From positions 62,001 through 126,000 of the forward strand of contig JAMKCH010011746.1 in the NCBI GenBank assembly GCA_023653785.1: a stretch of 64,000 nucleotides of DNA. The letters run 5' to 3'. Under the pieces are notes generated by a model. It searched no databases and was not told the origin of the DNA. It saw nothing but the letters and a program-made list of their open reading frames with translations. Both the position numbers and the translations under genes were made by a program. This document shows, piece by piece, positions 20,484 through 32,259 of the stretch; within the stretch, counting starts at the first letter, position 1, and each line of letters opens with the position of its first letter. Source of the stretch: Ophioderma brevispina. Taxonomy: Eukaryota; Echinodermata; Ophiuroidea; Amphilepidida; Ophiodermatidae.

Positions 20484-23213
20484 AACCCAATTTTCATATG
20501 GGGACTAGTATTTATTTGTTGAGGTCTTAGTTGAAAAACAGAGCAAATAGCATAGAGATGTTCAAATGATATAGGACCAGATCTTCAAATTCACTAAGGA
20601 CTTCACATTTACTGTCCTTATCAGGCACTTCAAATGCTTGGACTCGAACAGCGGCACAATGTATTTGAATGGGCCTGAATGCGGCACGCAATGAAATGTT
20701 GTTAAAGGCTGATCCAGAGATTGTGTTGTGTCGCTTGAACGAATGTTCATGGAGGAACATACTAGTCCAAATTCTGTGTTGTCCGTTTCCGTCCGTATGA
20801 CTCGGTTAACCTTTTTACAAATGCTCTGCCTGGCTAAACGCTATGCACGATTACTTCTACTTGATAGGTGATAGAGTAAGGGCCCACAATATCATTGTGA
20901 GCTGTTTGGCTGCATTATTTGCATTATTCATGAATTTTAATTAGGCTTAGTTTGATATTTTTCCGACATTTCGGTTAACCTTTTTTAAACTGCTCTGCTG
21001 GCTAAACCCCCCCCGCTATGCCCGATTTATTCTAACTTGATTAGAGTGATAGAGTAAAGGTGCACACAATATCATGGTGGAGCTTTTGGCTGAATTATTT
21101 GCAATTATGAGATATTTTAATTAGGCTTATTGCATATTTTGTGTCAGGACATGTTCGGTTACCCTTTTTTAAACTTGCTCTGCTGGCTTGAACGTCTATG
21201 CCCGATTTAATTTAACTTGTAGGGTGATAGAGTAAGAAGTGCCACAATATCAGTGTAGCTTTTGCTGTATTTGCATATTCATACATTTAATTAGCGTATT
21301 TGCATATTTTTCAGACATTTGGTTTAAAAATGCTTCGCTATGCCTGATTACTTCAACATTTGGTAGGGGTGATAGAGATTTTGTGAGTGCACAATATAAT
21401 GTTGAGTTCAGCGCATTATTGCATATTATGCCCATTTTAGATTAGTAATTGCTATTTTGAGAATTCAGTTAACCGTTTCGTGTTTCCTTTTTGAAATGCC
21501 TGCAGATAGACAAAACTATAACACTTCTCCCAGTGCTTTGCTTCTCTATGCCAAAATTTTTATTAAAACAAGTGATCGCGCATTCACCAGTCGACACTTG
21601 TGGTTCGAGAAAACGCCTGTTTTTAGGATTAATAAAACATAGTCAACTAGAACTAAAGGGTAGTGCACATAAAATGCCAATTCCAAAAAGATTTGAGAGG
21701 AATCAGATTTTTCGTTTTGATGCAGTAAAAATTATGTGTAGTTTAAAAGTGCCATAGGATACTGTGTATAACAAAAATTCCGGATCCGGAATTTTTAGGA
21801 GCAAAGATGTGATTTTCTAGATGAAGGACTTCGATGTGCGCTTGTCCATACCCAAGGCTAAGCTCAAATCGAAGTCCTTCATATAGAAAATCACATCTTT
21901 GCCTTCTAAAAATTCGGATCCGGAATTTTTGTTATACACAGTATCCTATGGCACTTTTATACTATGGTTCGAGACTATAAATGTTACCTGCATCAAAGAA
22001 CGAAAAATCTGATCATCTCCAAACTTTGGAATTGAGCATTGTAGGTGACTACCTTTAGTTTAGTGACTATTTTTAAATTAATACATTAAAACAGGGTTCT
22101 CGAACCACAGTGTCGCCTGGTGGCGTAGCGATCACTTGGTTTATAATAAAAGTTGGCATTGACATAGAGAGCAAAAAGCCATGGAGAGATAGTGTTATGT
22201 TTTGTAGTCTGAAGTGCATTTCAAAAAGGTTAAAACAAGAAAAGGGTTAAAACTGAAAGATCTCAAAATATGCAAAGTAGTAATTAAAATGCAATAAATA
22301 TGCATATTAATGCAGATGTGAAATCACACATATGATATTGTGGAACCTCACTCTAGACCCTACAAATTTTTAGAAAGTAAATCAGGATAGCGAAGCCTTT
22401 TTAACCAAAAATGTCTGAACAATATGCAAATAAAGTAATAAATTCATGAATAGCAAAAAATACAGCCAAAAGCTACAGCATGATATGTGGGCACCTTGCT
22501 CTATCAACCTATCAAGTTAGAAGTAAATCGGCAGAGCGTTCCGGCCAGCAGAAGCAGTTTTAAAAAGTTAACCGAAAATGTCATAAAAATATGCAAAATA
22601 AAAGTAATTAAATTCAGAATATGAAATAATGCAGCCAAACAGCTACACATGATATTGTGGCACCTTACTCTATCACACTATAAGTTAGAATTAAATCGGG
22701 CATAGTGGTTAGCCAGCAGAACAGTTTAAAAAAAGGTGAACGAAATGTCTGAAAAAATGCAAAAAGCTAAGTAAAATTCATGAATATGCCAAAATAATGC
22801 AGCCACAGATACACATGAATTGTTGGCACCTTACTCATCACCCTATCAAGTTAGAAGAAATGTGGGGGCAGAGCGTTTAGCCAGCAGAGCATTTTTAAAA
22901 AGGTTAACGAGTTCATACGGACGTACGGACACAAGAATTTGATAGTATGTCCTCATGACATTCTTTCAGGCGAAACAAAAATCTCTGAGTCAGCCTTAAC
23001 AACATTCATTGCGGTCGCATTGCAGGCCCATTAAGGACATTGTGTCCCCTGTCGTTTTAAGTCACGCATTTGAGTGCCTGATAAGGACGTAAATGTGAGT
23101 CCTTAGTGATGTGAAGATGGTCCTATAATCATTTGAACATTCTTTATCTATTTTGATCTGTTTTCAACTAAGGATCACAAAATAAATAATAGTCCCCCGA
23201 TGAAAAATTGGTT
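20484..23213. mobile_element. giant foldback element (palindrome), copy 1
   Basis: The two halves are imperfect reverse complements about 1.36 kb long, meeting at about 21850. The midpoint of the outer ends is 21848.5. The outer part (AACCCAATTTTCAT at 20485) pairs with ATGAAAAATTGGTT at 23200. TCCTTATCAGGCACTTCAAA pairs with the region near 23080. The GAATTTTTAGGAGCAAAGATG stretch pairs with CATCTTTGCCTTCTAAAAATT. The centre is a GAAGGACTTCGAT hairpin. There is no transposase or other coding region. Foldback elements of this general build, with long inverted repeats containing internal repeats, are known from flies and sea urchins. No target duplication was identified. Confidence 0.88.
20800..21480 (+). 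repeat. subterminal tandem array, left foldback arm
   Basis: CGGTTAACC-like landmarks recur at 20803, 20972, 21156, 21321 and 21466, giving units of about 145-184 bp. Each unit holds GCTCTGCTGGCTAAACGC, GGGTGATAGAGTAAGG, CACAATATCAT and TTTGCATATT. The right arm (22226-22930) carries the same units in reverse. Confidence 0.85.
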
Positions 23214-23333
23214 AGGTCTTGGGTAGTGATTGGGGAGTGGAACAGGGGGGCCCCAGTTATTGCGTATATGTAAAAGTGAGATGTGTTGAAAATTGAGGCA
23301 TCTCATCGGGAATCTCTGAGTCAGCCTTAAAGG
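23214..23333. repeat. flank shared by both foldback copies
   Basis: The 120 bp after copy 1 (AGGTCTTGGGTAGTGATTGG to TCTCTGAGTCAGCCTTAA) recur after copy 2 at 25299-25419. Either these bases are part of the element or the whole unit was tandemly duplicated. Confidence 0.8.
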
Positions 23334-25298
23334 TGGCCACAATATCATGTTGTAGCTTTTGGCTGTATTTTTTTTTTGCATATTCATGAATTTTAATAGC
23401 TTATTTGCATATTTTTTTCAGACATTTGGTAAAAATGCTTCGGCTAGCCTGATTTAACTCTTCTAATTTTGTAGGGTGATAGAGTGAGGTGCCACAAGGG
23501 ATCATGTGTTGATTTCAAGCTGCATTAATTGCATATTTATGCATTTTATTAGCTAATTTGCATATTTTGAAGATATTCAGTTAAACTTTTCTTGTTTTTA
23601 ACCTTTTGAAAGCACTTTCAGACTACAAACCATAACACTCTCTCCAGTGCTTTTGCTCTCTATTCCAAATTTTTTTATTATAAACCAAGTGATCGCGCAA
23701 CCAGTCGACACTTGTGGTTCAAGAACCGCCTGTTTTATGTATTAATTAAAAATAGTCAACTAGAAATAAAGGTAGTCCCTAACACTGCCATTCCAAAGTT
23801 TGAAGATGAAACTCAGATTTTTTTCGTTTTGATGCAGTAAAACATTTGTGTATATACAGTGCCATAGGATATGTGTATAAGCCCAAAAATTCCTGCATCC
23901 GATTTTTGAGTCAAGATTTTGATTTTCTATATGAAGGACTTCGATTTTAGCTTGTCCATACACCCAATGGCTAAACTCAAATCAAGTCCTTCATATAGAA
24001 ATCACATCTTTGCTCTAAATTCGGTATCCGGAATTTTTTGTATCCACAGTAGCCTATGGCACTTTATACTACACATACTGTTTTTACTGCATCAAAACGA
24101 AAAATCGATTCATCTCAAACTTTGGATTGAGCATTTTAGTGACTACCTTTAGTTCTAGTTGACTATGTTTAATTAATCCATAAAACAGGCGGTTTTTCTC
24201 GAACCACAAGTGTCGCCTGGTTGCGCGATCACTTGGTTTATAATAAAACTTTTGGCATAGAGAGCAAAGCACTGGAGAGAATGTTCTGTTTGTATCTTAA
24301 GTGCATTTCAAAAAGGTAAACAAGAAAAGGTTAACTGAACATATCTCAAAAATATCAAATTACTTAATTAAAATTCATAAATATGCATTAATGCAGCTGA
24401 AATCAACACATGAATTGTGGCACATCACTCGATCACCCTACCAAATTTGAAGTAAAATCATGCATAGCGAACATTTTTAACTAAATGTCTGAAAAATATG
24501 CCAATAACTAATTAAAATTTCATGAATATGCAAAAACTACAGCCAAAAGCTAACATATATTTGTTGGCACCTTACCCGCTATCACCCTATCCAGTTAGAA
24601 GTAAATCTGGCATAGCGTTCAGCCAGCAGAGCGTTTAAAAAGGTTAACCGAAATGTCCTGAAAAAATATGAAAATAAGCTAAAAATTCATGAATATGGCA
24701 AATAATGCAGGGCCAAAAGCTACACATGATATTGTGGCACCTTACGCTATCACCCTATCAAGTTAGAAGTAAATCGGCCATAGCTTTAGCCAGCAGTGCA
24801 GTTTAAAAAAGGTTAACCGAAATGTCTGAAAAATATCAAATAAGCTAATTAAATTCATGATATGCAAATAATGCAGCCTAAAGCTACACATGATATTGTG
24901 GCACCTTACTCTATTCAACCTATCAAGGTTAGAAGTAACATCGGGCATAGCGTTTTTTAGCCAGCATGAGCATTTTTTAAAAGGTTAACCGAGTCATACG
25001 GACGGGCGGACACACGAATTTGGACGAGTATGTGCCTCCGTTCATTCGTTCAGGCGACCAAAATCTCTGAGTCAGCCTTAACACTTTCATTGCGTGTCGC
25101 ATTCAGGCCCATTTAAGTACATTGTGTCCCTGTTCTAAGTCACACATTTGATTGCCTGATAAGGACAGTAAATGTGAGTCCTTAGTTGATTTGAAGATGG
25201 TCCTATCATCAGTTTTGAACATTTCTCTAGGTATTTGCTCTTGTTTTAACTAAGGACTCACAAAATAAATAAGAGTAACCCAGATGAAAAATTGGGTT
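23334..25298. mobile_element. giant foldback element, copy 2, left-truncated
   Basis: The centre at about 23961 has the same GAAGGACTTCGAT hairpin as copy 1. The right arm is full length (about 1337 bp) and ends at 25298 with ATGAAAAATTGGGTT. The left arm is only about 625 bp, so the outer unpaired part and most subterminal units are missing. Many single-base differences separate it from copy 1. No coding content. Confidence 0.85.
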
Positions 25299-25419
25299 AT
25301 GTCTTGGGATAGTGATTGGTGTATGGACAAGCGCATTATGTATATGTAAAAAGTGAGATTGTTTGGAAAATTGAGGGCACTCTCATCGGGAATCTCTGAA
25401 GTCATCTTTAAAGGTAACA

Positions 25420-27600
25420 GCAAATGCAAATAGAATGATGGTGTTTGTGTCAGTCTACAGGAGGGGCGAGAAAGCGTTCAATATTTGCGTTGGTGATGAA
25501 TCATTAGGGGACTATTGATTTTTCAGAGAGCAATAGGAAAATTCCAGGTGATAGCCCAGAAGCGCCATCATCATCAGATTTTACGTTAGTTGCACCCAAT
25601 TAGTGATTCATTTTCCCCAATATCACCTTGAAGGGGAGTCCCCTGACTAGGATTAGGTATGTTTCCGCCCCGAAAAGCTGCATGTTAGCGTGTCCTGCCC
25701 ATTCAAAAGGGCCTCCATGGTTTTTTTAGTAAAACCGCCCTAATTTAATTACAGATAGATATTTTATCCACCATTACACGAAATAAAGTTTTTAACTTCC
25801 TGAAGGGGGCTTAACGATCTAGCGTGCAAGATTATGGACGCCGCAAGGATGCATAATTTGCTAAATGAACTTAAAATGGCCAAATGTTGAAATAATAACT
25901 GAGGTGATATTTTGGGAGCTCCACAGAGGAATTATGGCCAAAATTTATATCTTAGTACAGGATATTTTTTAAAGATGTCGGTGATTATATTCGCTCTAGA
26001 GTACGCAAATAAGGGAAGAAAAGCAGCCCTACCATCTTTTCGACGTTATTAAACAACCTTTATAATAATGACCCTAAATCGTTCAAGATTAAAAAATTTA
26101 AAGTGGGTGGTATTGACTGTCCTAGAGAGGTGCCGGTTACTATAGATGGTTACTACTTGGCCATTATAACGTGTTAAGCTGTCTCGTATAATAGAGGTTA
26201 TTCCGCTTTTATCGATCGGCGATAAGCGTGCTCAAACACCACGCTTACGGGTACACACAAGAGAAGGAGTGTCGACTGCTAACCATGCACCGCTGAACAC
26301 GACCGTACAATTTTCAGTTAGGATGGGAATATCTGACAAGTAAACTATTCTGCCACGATTTTTACAAATCGGCATTTATTTAAAAAGAAAGAAAGAAAAT
26401 GTATGACGGAAGCTGTAGTGGTCTGTAGGAACAAATCATTCCTTTACAGGACAAAATAAGTTGAGATTTACAAGCAAAAAACAACATGTTATTAGGCCTA
26501 TGCGTCAACTTGGAGTTCTTCTCAGAGTCCCTTGTTGCAAAGGATAAAAAAGTTCGTCTTGCTACCCTACTCTGGAAATTGGCCGTTAGAAATGTAATAT
26601 GTCGGAAATATTTTTAAAGGTACCACGCCTTTGAGGTCCTTTGGGTCAACAACAGCTGATAATATTTAAAATATGCCCCACTACAGAATAAATATCGAAT
26701 GAAATTCGCATTGGAAGCTAGTGCAACCCGGCAGCCCATTCAAACAGTTGAGAGGATTGGGTCTATAATAGTGCAGGCTGGCCGAACCGAAGCCCCTGAA
26801 AAACACCAGGCATCAACGGTGTGACGATGCGGTGGACGCGACACGCCCGTGCAGGGGAAGGGAAACTGTTTGACTGGCACCCTCCCACCAACAACTTATG
26901 CAACGTATTTCATATTCCAGTAATATGAAAGAAAAGAATGTTAACTGGCAAAATACGCCGTTTTCCCCCGTCATGCCTGTTTGGTTTATAAGTCCTGGGG
27001 GATCATCCAATGCCCAATATTACTTTTTTCCAATACCGCTTTAAAAAAAGATAAATCACATTTTGTTTCTTTTTGAAGCTTAGCTAGTATTCTTCATCAT
27101 CAGTAGTCAGAAGTTAACAACAGTGTGAATAAAAATGATCTTAAGATTCCATCCTGTTATTAAACTTATTTTTATAAACAAGACGAAAAAAGAAGGCACT
27201 CTCGCTATAGAATCTGGCTCATTTCCCCCCGCCCCTGGTCTCGCAGATCGTCAGTTTATAATAAGTAGTAGTGATAAATTGCCGGGTAAATTGCGGATGA
27301 CTGTGCGGTTGTTCGGCATTTTTACTTTTCACAGGAAATATTAATTCATATACGTTGTTAGGATGCTTTATGGAATAATTCCGAAAATACCAGGAAGGTG
27401 GAGGGAATAGAACTTGAGTCAATTTTCAAAACAACGTTTCTGACAATGATTTGCATGCTTTGTATCAGATATGTGTAGTAACAGTACGTAAGCATGGGAA
27501 GATGCCCGATCGATACGAAGACGTCACAGGGACTAACCTCGATAATTCATAGGAAGGCAACAGCAGTGGAGTTATCGGGCCTGACCGCTCTGAGGGGGCA
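25420..27600. other. no intact gene; possible decayed coding DNA
   Basis: Short + strand frame pieces look protein-like: SFKIKKFKVGGIDCPREVPV near 26085-26145, VTIDGYYLAIITC just after, and SLVAKDKKVRLATLLWKLAV near 26530-26590. They lie in different frames separated by stops. I recognise no family. Base composition is less AT-rich than in the flanking repeats. It could be a dead transposon or viral-type insertion, or chance. Confidence 0.3.
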
Positions 27601-27812
27601 AATTTCCCCAAGTTTGCTTGGGAAGGAAATTGGCCATTCGGGGGGGGGGGGGGCGGTCGGAGGGCGGGGGTCAAAAGGCCAATTTCCCGGTCAGAGGCGG
27701 CTATACAAAAAAACGGTGATTTAAGCATGATTTTTGCAATTTTTTCCCGGCCAAAGTCGTCAGGGGGGCAAAATGCCCCCTTTACCCCGCCCCTTGTTAC
27801 GCCACTGGCAAC
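27601..27812 (-). repeat. G-rich repeat remnant
   Basis: A run of about 14 G lies at 27640-27653, followed by GGGGGCAAAATGCCCCC and CCTTGTTACGCCACTGGC. The minus-strand CAGTGGCGTAACAAGG is the kind of terminus seen on hAT-type repeats. No partner end was established. Confidence 0.5.
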
Positions 27813-29844
27813 AGATCATATCAACCTGATACAATAAAATCATAATAAATGGGTGTGGACTGTTTGTATTTAAGGACTACTTAGTGACGTCAGGTGTTTC
27901 CAGTAAAAATAAAAAATATGTTTATGAAGAAGTGAAAAAACGGTGAAGGAAAATTTAAATATGGGACCTAAGTCTTTCGAGCACATCAGTGCTATCTTTG
28001 TTTCTGACGTGTACCACAGGCTCTTCTCTCTCTACTGCCTAGATCAGCTCTTTCCGCTTCAACTCGTGTTGAGTGGTATGCAATTTTATCCGAAGTATGA
28101 GAAAAATTGCGGGAAAAATGTTATCAATAGTTTTCGTTATGGTTCTTATTAATGTCGAAAAAGATGTGCAGGAGTGTTTTTTCCTCCTTGATTAATTGTC
28201 CTCCATAGCGAGTATAACCACCCGCCATCCATGAGTTATGAATCATTCCGCAATACACAAATGCTTAAATCTTCTTTTTGGTGTCTCTCAAATAGTACTC
28301 GCTTTATTACCCCATCTATTTGGCATTTTAGTACATTCACAAAACTGCCTTCTACCGGCGGCCATCTTGACACTTAAATGTTTAAGCCCAAGCCCCCTTC
28401 ATGATTAGAACCTTTATTTCGTTAGTCCTGGATAAAATTCCTATCCTATAATGAAAAATAACAATAGCAGTTTTTCATAAAACATGGTGGGCCATTTTTT
28501 AAATAGGCCTACGGCTAATGTGCAACTTTTCGGGGTTGAAACATACCTAATCCGAGTCCAGGTGAATATTGGAAAATTAACTCACCAGGTGGGTGCAACA
28601 AACTCAAATTTTAGGGCCCGTACAGAAACTGGCTCTGGACTTGACTGGTGTGAACTATTCATGATACTGACTAAAAATCATTAGTTTCACTAATGCTGTC
28701 ACTGTATAGTGTATTCTTTTTTGTGGCCCTGCTTATTATTGGAATGGAATGCCCCGTAAGATTTGGACTAGGTTTTATATCCTCTCATTTCCTGGTACCT
28801 TTAAAGAGATGGATTGATTCATGGGGATACACACGAGATCTTCTCCTCTTGACCTGTCCTACATATCCCCCTCCACCCCCCTCATCTTCACACCACCACA
28901 TCTGGTTTCTGTATACATATTCCCTTTTTTCCCTTCCCCTTTGCATCTCATCACTGCGCCATTTGATCATTACGTTTTTCATAGTCCCCTGTGTGCGTGT
29001 GTCTGCAATGGCTGGAAGACCAGTGAGGTCTACAAAAAATATGTTTGTTTGTTGTAACAGAGGAAACTATTAGGGGTGGTATTTTTTTAGGAATTTCATT
29101 TAACCATTTTTTAATCGAAATGAATCCAAGATGCTCCTATTTAAGTTTTTTAAATGCATAAGCAAAAGATCCTTTTTAGTCAGGGTTATAACCGAGTAAT
29201 CCCCATTCTAGAAGTTTGGGAAGAATGTTTGAAGAATGTTTTTCTATAGTTTGAAGGGTGCTGAATCAGAATTTTTGGGTCCACTCTAAGAAATGTGGGG
29301 AACTTTGTAAAATAAGGGGGTAAATTAGTACAGGGGTAATTTTGGTGTAGGTTCTGAACCTTAGTTAAACACGTCTCACCTGATAAGTTCAAGGTCCTTC
29401 TGGGGCAAAAAAATTTATCCCATGTTCAGATTCTTTGTTGAAACCAGTGTCAAATTATTGCCCTGGTCATACCTGAAACAGAAAACTCATTGTAATTCTT
29501 GGGGGTGACAGCTCTGTATCAATTTGAGGTCAAGTTTTTCGGTGACCCCTATAGACCATGTGAACCTGTTTACATTTTGCCCACTAATGTCAAACCAAAT
29601 CCCAAACATTGTAAAATAAGGCAAGGCTAATAATTTGGCACCAGTTTCAACAAATCGGAGTACTGAGTAGCATTTTACCCCCCAGGATGACCTTGAACCT
29701 TATCATAGGGTTTTCCCATGAGGGGGAAGGGGACAGATTTACAACACTTTATAACACTTCCCCCTGCGGTTACTCGGTATTTGCGACCACTCTGCAATCC
29801 AATGATCTCGCTTTTAAAAGAAAGAAAACAAAATCAAGTTGGAT
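27813..29844. other. no gene recognised
   Basis: A 126-codon frame at 28693-29073 is rich in hydrophobic, Pro and Ser residues because of C/T-rich DNA (28860-28970). It has no known domain or splice context, so I do not call it. The rest is AT-rich. Confidence 0.5.
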
Positions 29845-30245
29845 GTTACTTCCACGATTTTCATTTGGCATCATGCAGCTACTATATATGAATACTCACA
29901 ATTTTAACACTTTTCCCTTAGAGTCCAATCTCCAAGGGCTTCCCTCTTTAGAAGTCAGGTTGGCTTTGATGAGATTGCATCGCAAGGGTTTGTGGTGTGG
30001 TCCATGAGGGATCTCCGCATCTCGAAAACCACAAGCCATATTACACGTCGTTTATTTTATTCCATTCCTTGTTTATACTTATTAGGCATTTGTAATAAGA
30101 CACTTCCGGACTGATTTAAGCATTGCAATTCTGTTAGAACGCAAAAACCACAGATACGGTGGAAGACCCGGGTGCCCAGATCGGTTTTGATCTAGTAAAG
30201 GACATTTGCTAAAAGAAGGGCTGCAAAATCTGAAGAGTAGGAAGT
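29845..30245. repeat. inverted pair N, left arm
   Basis: GATCTCCGCATCTCGAAAAC at 30008 and flanking DNA pair in reverse with 32850-33270 (GTTTTCGAGATGTGGAGATC at 33072). Other matching blocks are AATTTTAACACTTTTCCC, GATGAGATTGCA, and AAATCTGAAGAGTAGGAAG. Together with the right arm it encloses 2.6 kb packed with MITEs. Confidence 0.85.
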
Positions 30246-30253
30246 TTTCCTCT

Positions 30254-30320
30254 TACTAAGGGGGGGGGGGGGGGGGGGGATGTTTGTGGTGGGGGGTGGT
30301 GGGGGGTGGGGGGTGTTTTC
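30254..30320 (+). repeat. G-run and GGGGGGTGG repeats
   Basis: A run of about 20 G at 30260-30279 is followed by TGGGGGGTGG repeats. Four or more G-tracts close together could form a G-quadruplex. The homopolymer length is uncertain. Confidence 0.8.
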
Positions 30321-30418
30321 TCTCAATTTATTTAAATTGCAGAACTGAAAAAAAAATGGTTACGCCACTGATGCAATGTATAGTCAACATAATAAAACAG
30401 ATGTGTACCTGTAATGCA

Positions 30419-30568
30419 GGTAGACGTTTCATATAGAAGTCCCAAGGATGCAAATGAGGTATTACAATTGATTCCGTCATGCGCTGTATGATGTTGTGCA
30501 GTAGCGCTTGACGGAATCAATGCAATGCCTCATTTGCATCCTTGGGACTTCTATATGAAACGTCTACC
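30419..30568. mobile_element. 150-bp palindromic MITE with exact 8-bp target duplication
   Basis: GTAATGCA flanks both sides (30411-30418 and 30569-30576). Inside, arms 30419-30485 and 30503-30568 are near-perfect inverted repeats starting GGTAGACGTTTCATATAG. The loop is 17 nt. An 8-bp duplication points to hAT or Merlin; the GG start would favour Merlin over the CAG of hAT. The flanks are identical and arms differ at only four positions, so the insertion is young. Confidence 0.95.
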
Positions 30569-30869
30569 GTAATGCATGGGAGGGACATTTGATATGTTTT
30601 GTCCTCCACACCTTAAGGTGTTTGTAACATGGCTTACATATCCTCCATCAATCAAAGTGTGTGCATTGCACTCCATCATACCTATGATCTGAACTTGACC
30701 ACTCAACGCTGCTTTTCCTGTGTGCTTCTCAATATGTGGCTGATGTGTACTTGGCAAATTTGCTCAGAATATTTCAATATTGAACAGGGAAGAACTTGAT
30801 TCTGGAAATTAGTGAAACATTTTTTTTAAATTAAAGACAAAAAAAACCCCAACTCCAGCAATATCTTAA

Positions 30870-31194
30870 AGGTGCTTGTCTGTTGTGTTCTCTACTTGAT
30901 ATGAGAGCCTGGCACTTGCATATACACCCCGTCAAGTACCGTGGGAAACAAACTTGCGGTTTTGATGGTAGAAGCAATAATGTATATTGCAAAGCCCTAT
31001 TCAATATTGTGCTAATTATTGATGGTTAACCACTAATTCGGTGTTTTTTTGTTTATATCTTGGGAATGAAATGGATTTGAGGGCTCAAATTTGAGGACGA
31101 CAATGAGAAAAATACGGCCTTTCATCTGATATCAAAATCGATACTACTTCCGGGTAAATCAGGGGGGTCCCAAAGATGATCGGAACACGCCCCG
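30870..31194. mobile_element. TTAA MITE family C, copy 2
   Basis: It is flanked by TTAA (30866-30869, 31195-31198). It matches 10907-11244 closely, including GTACCGTGGGAAACAAA, CTTTCATCTGATATCAAAAT and CGGAACACGC. No coding content. Confidence 0.92.
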
Positions 31195-31323
31195 TTAATA
31201 TATGTCCCATAGAAGTTTGCTTACAATCTTTAAACCCATGCATGAGCGCTCTGGCAGCTGATTTGATTGTTTATAGGCTATGATGTATTAAGCCAATCAG
31301 TGACATGGAAAAGACAAGCTTAA

Positions 31324-31651
31324 AGGGGCATTTCGTGATCCACAGCCTCGTCCCCCTAAAAAAAGTTGAGATTTTTATATCATCTGATCCATCAACATTA
31401 GCAATCCATGTGTACCTAATCTTACGTTCAAATTCGGTCGTAACTCTAAGAAATTTGCAATTTTGTATTTTCTGTCCATAAACGGACAGAAATTACAGCG
31501 CAGTGGCCTATGGGACCATGGGATACAAGCATTTGCTCATAACACAAAACCACAAGGTCGGGATCAACTAAAAAGTTGTGAATAACCTTTTCTCAAGGAT
31601 ATCTAGTGAACATTGAATAAAACAGAAGGTGCTGGAATCACAAAATGCACC
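31324..31651. mobile_element. TTAA MITE family A
   Basis: It opens after TTAA with AGGGGCATTTCGTGATCCAC and closes GGAATCACAAAATGCACC next to TTAG. It contains CTGTCCATAAACGGACAG, an internal hairpin found in most copies. Confidence 0.85.
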
Positions 31652-31947
31652 TTAGACGATCTATTTTGATTGGTTAATCAGAGTGATATATCATGTTATA
31701 TCATATAATGAGCCAATCAGAGTTACTGAAAAGAAGGTGGTTGTCCTGATGGGGTTAAAATGATTATACTGTATTTGTATAACTGCTGATATCAGAAAAT
31801 TATGAATTGGTTTTTAAATAAAAATTTTATAAAGACTTTTGGGACAAGTTTTGTATTATGTTACTGAAAGGTAGGTGGTGCTTTTTTCATTTCATGTTTT
31901 CCACTTCACACAGTATTTCAACAAAAGTTTGTGATTCCTAATTTTAA

Positions 31948-32259
31948 AGGTGCATTTCATGATTCCAGCACCTTCGGTTTTATTCATATTTCACAAGATA
32001 TCCTTGAGAAAAGCTTATTCATAAAATTTTAGTTGATTGCAATCTTGCGGTTTTATGTTATGAGCAATTTCTTGTTTCCCACGGTCCCATATAGGCCACT
32101 GTGCTGTAATTTCTGTCTGTTTACAGACAGAAAATACAAAATAGCAAATTCTTTCCAATACGATAGAATTTGTACGTAAGATTAGGTACACATGGATTAC
32201 TAAGGCTAATTCTTTTAGGTAATCATGGGGAACAAGATTGTGGATCATGAAATGCCCCT
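31948..32259. mobile_element. TTAA MITE family A, opposite orientation
   Basis: It starts AGGTGCATTTCATGATTCCA after TTAA and ends ATCATGAAATGCCCCT beside CTAA. The orientation is reversed relative to the copy at 31324, so these two form a close inverted pair that could fold back. Confidence 0.85.

Noticed and set aside
28693..29073. 126-codon hydrophobic frame that could be a membrane protein
   Set aside because: It depends on a C/T-rich tract; there is no recognisable family, conserved motif or splice border.
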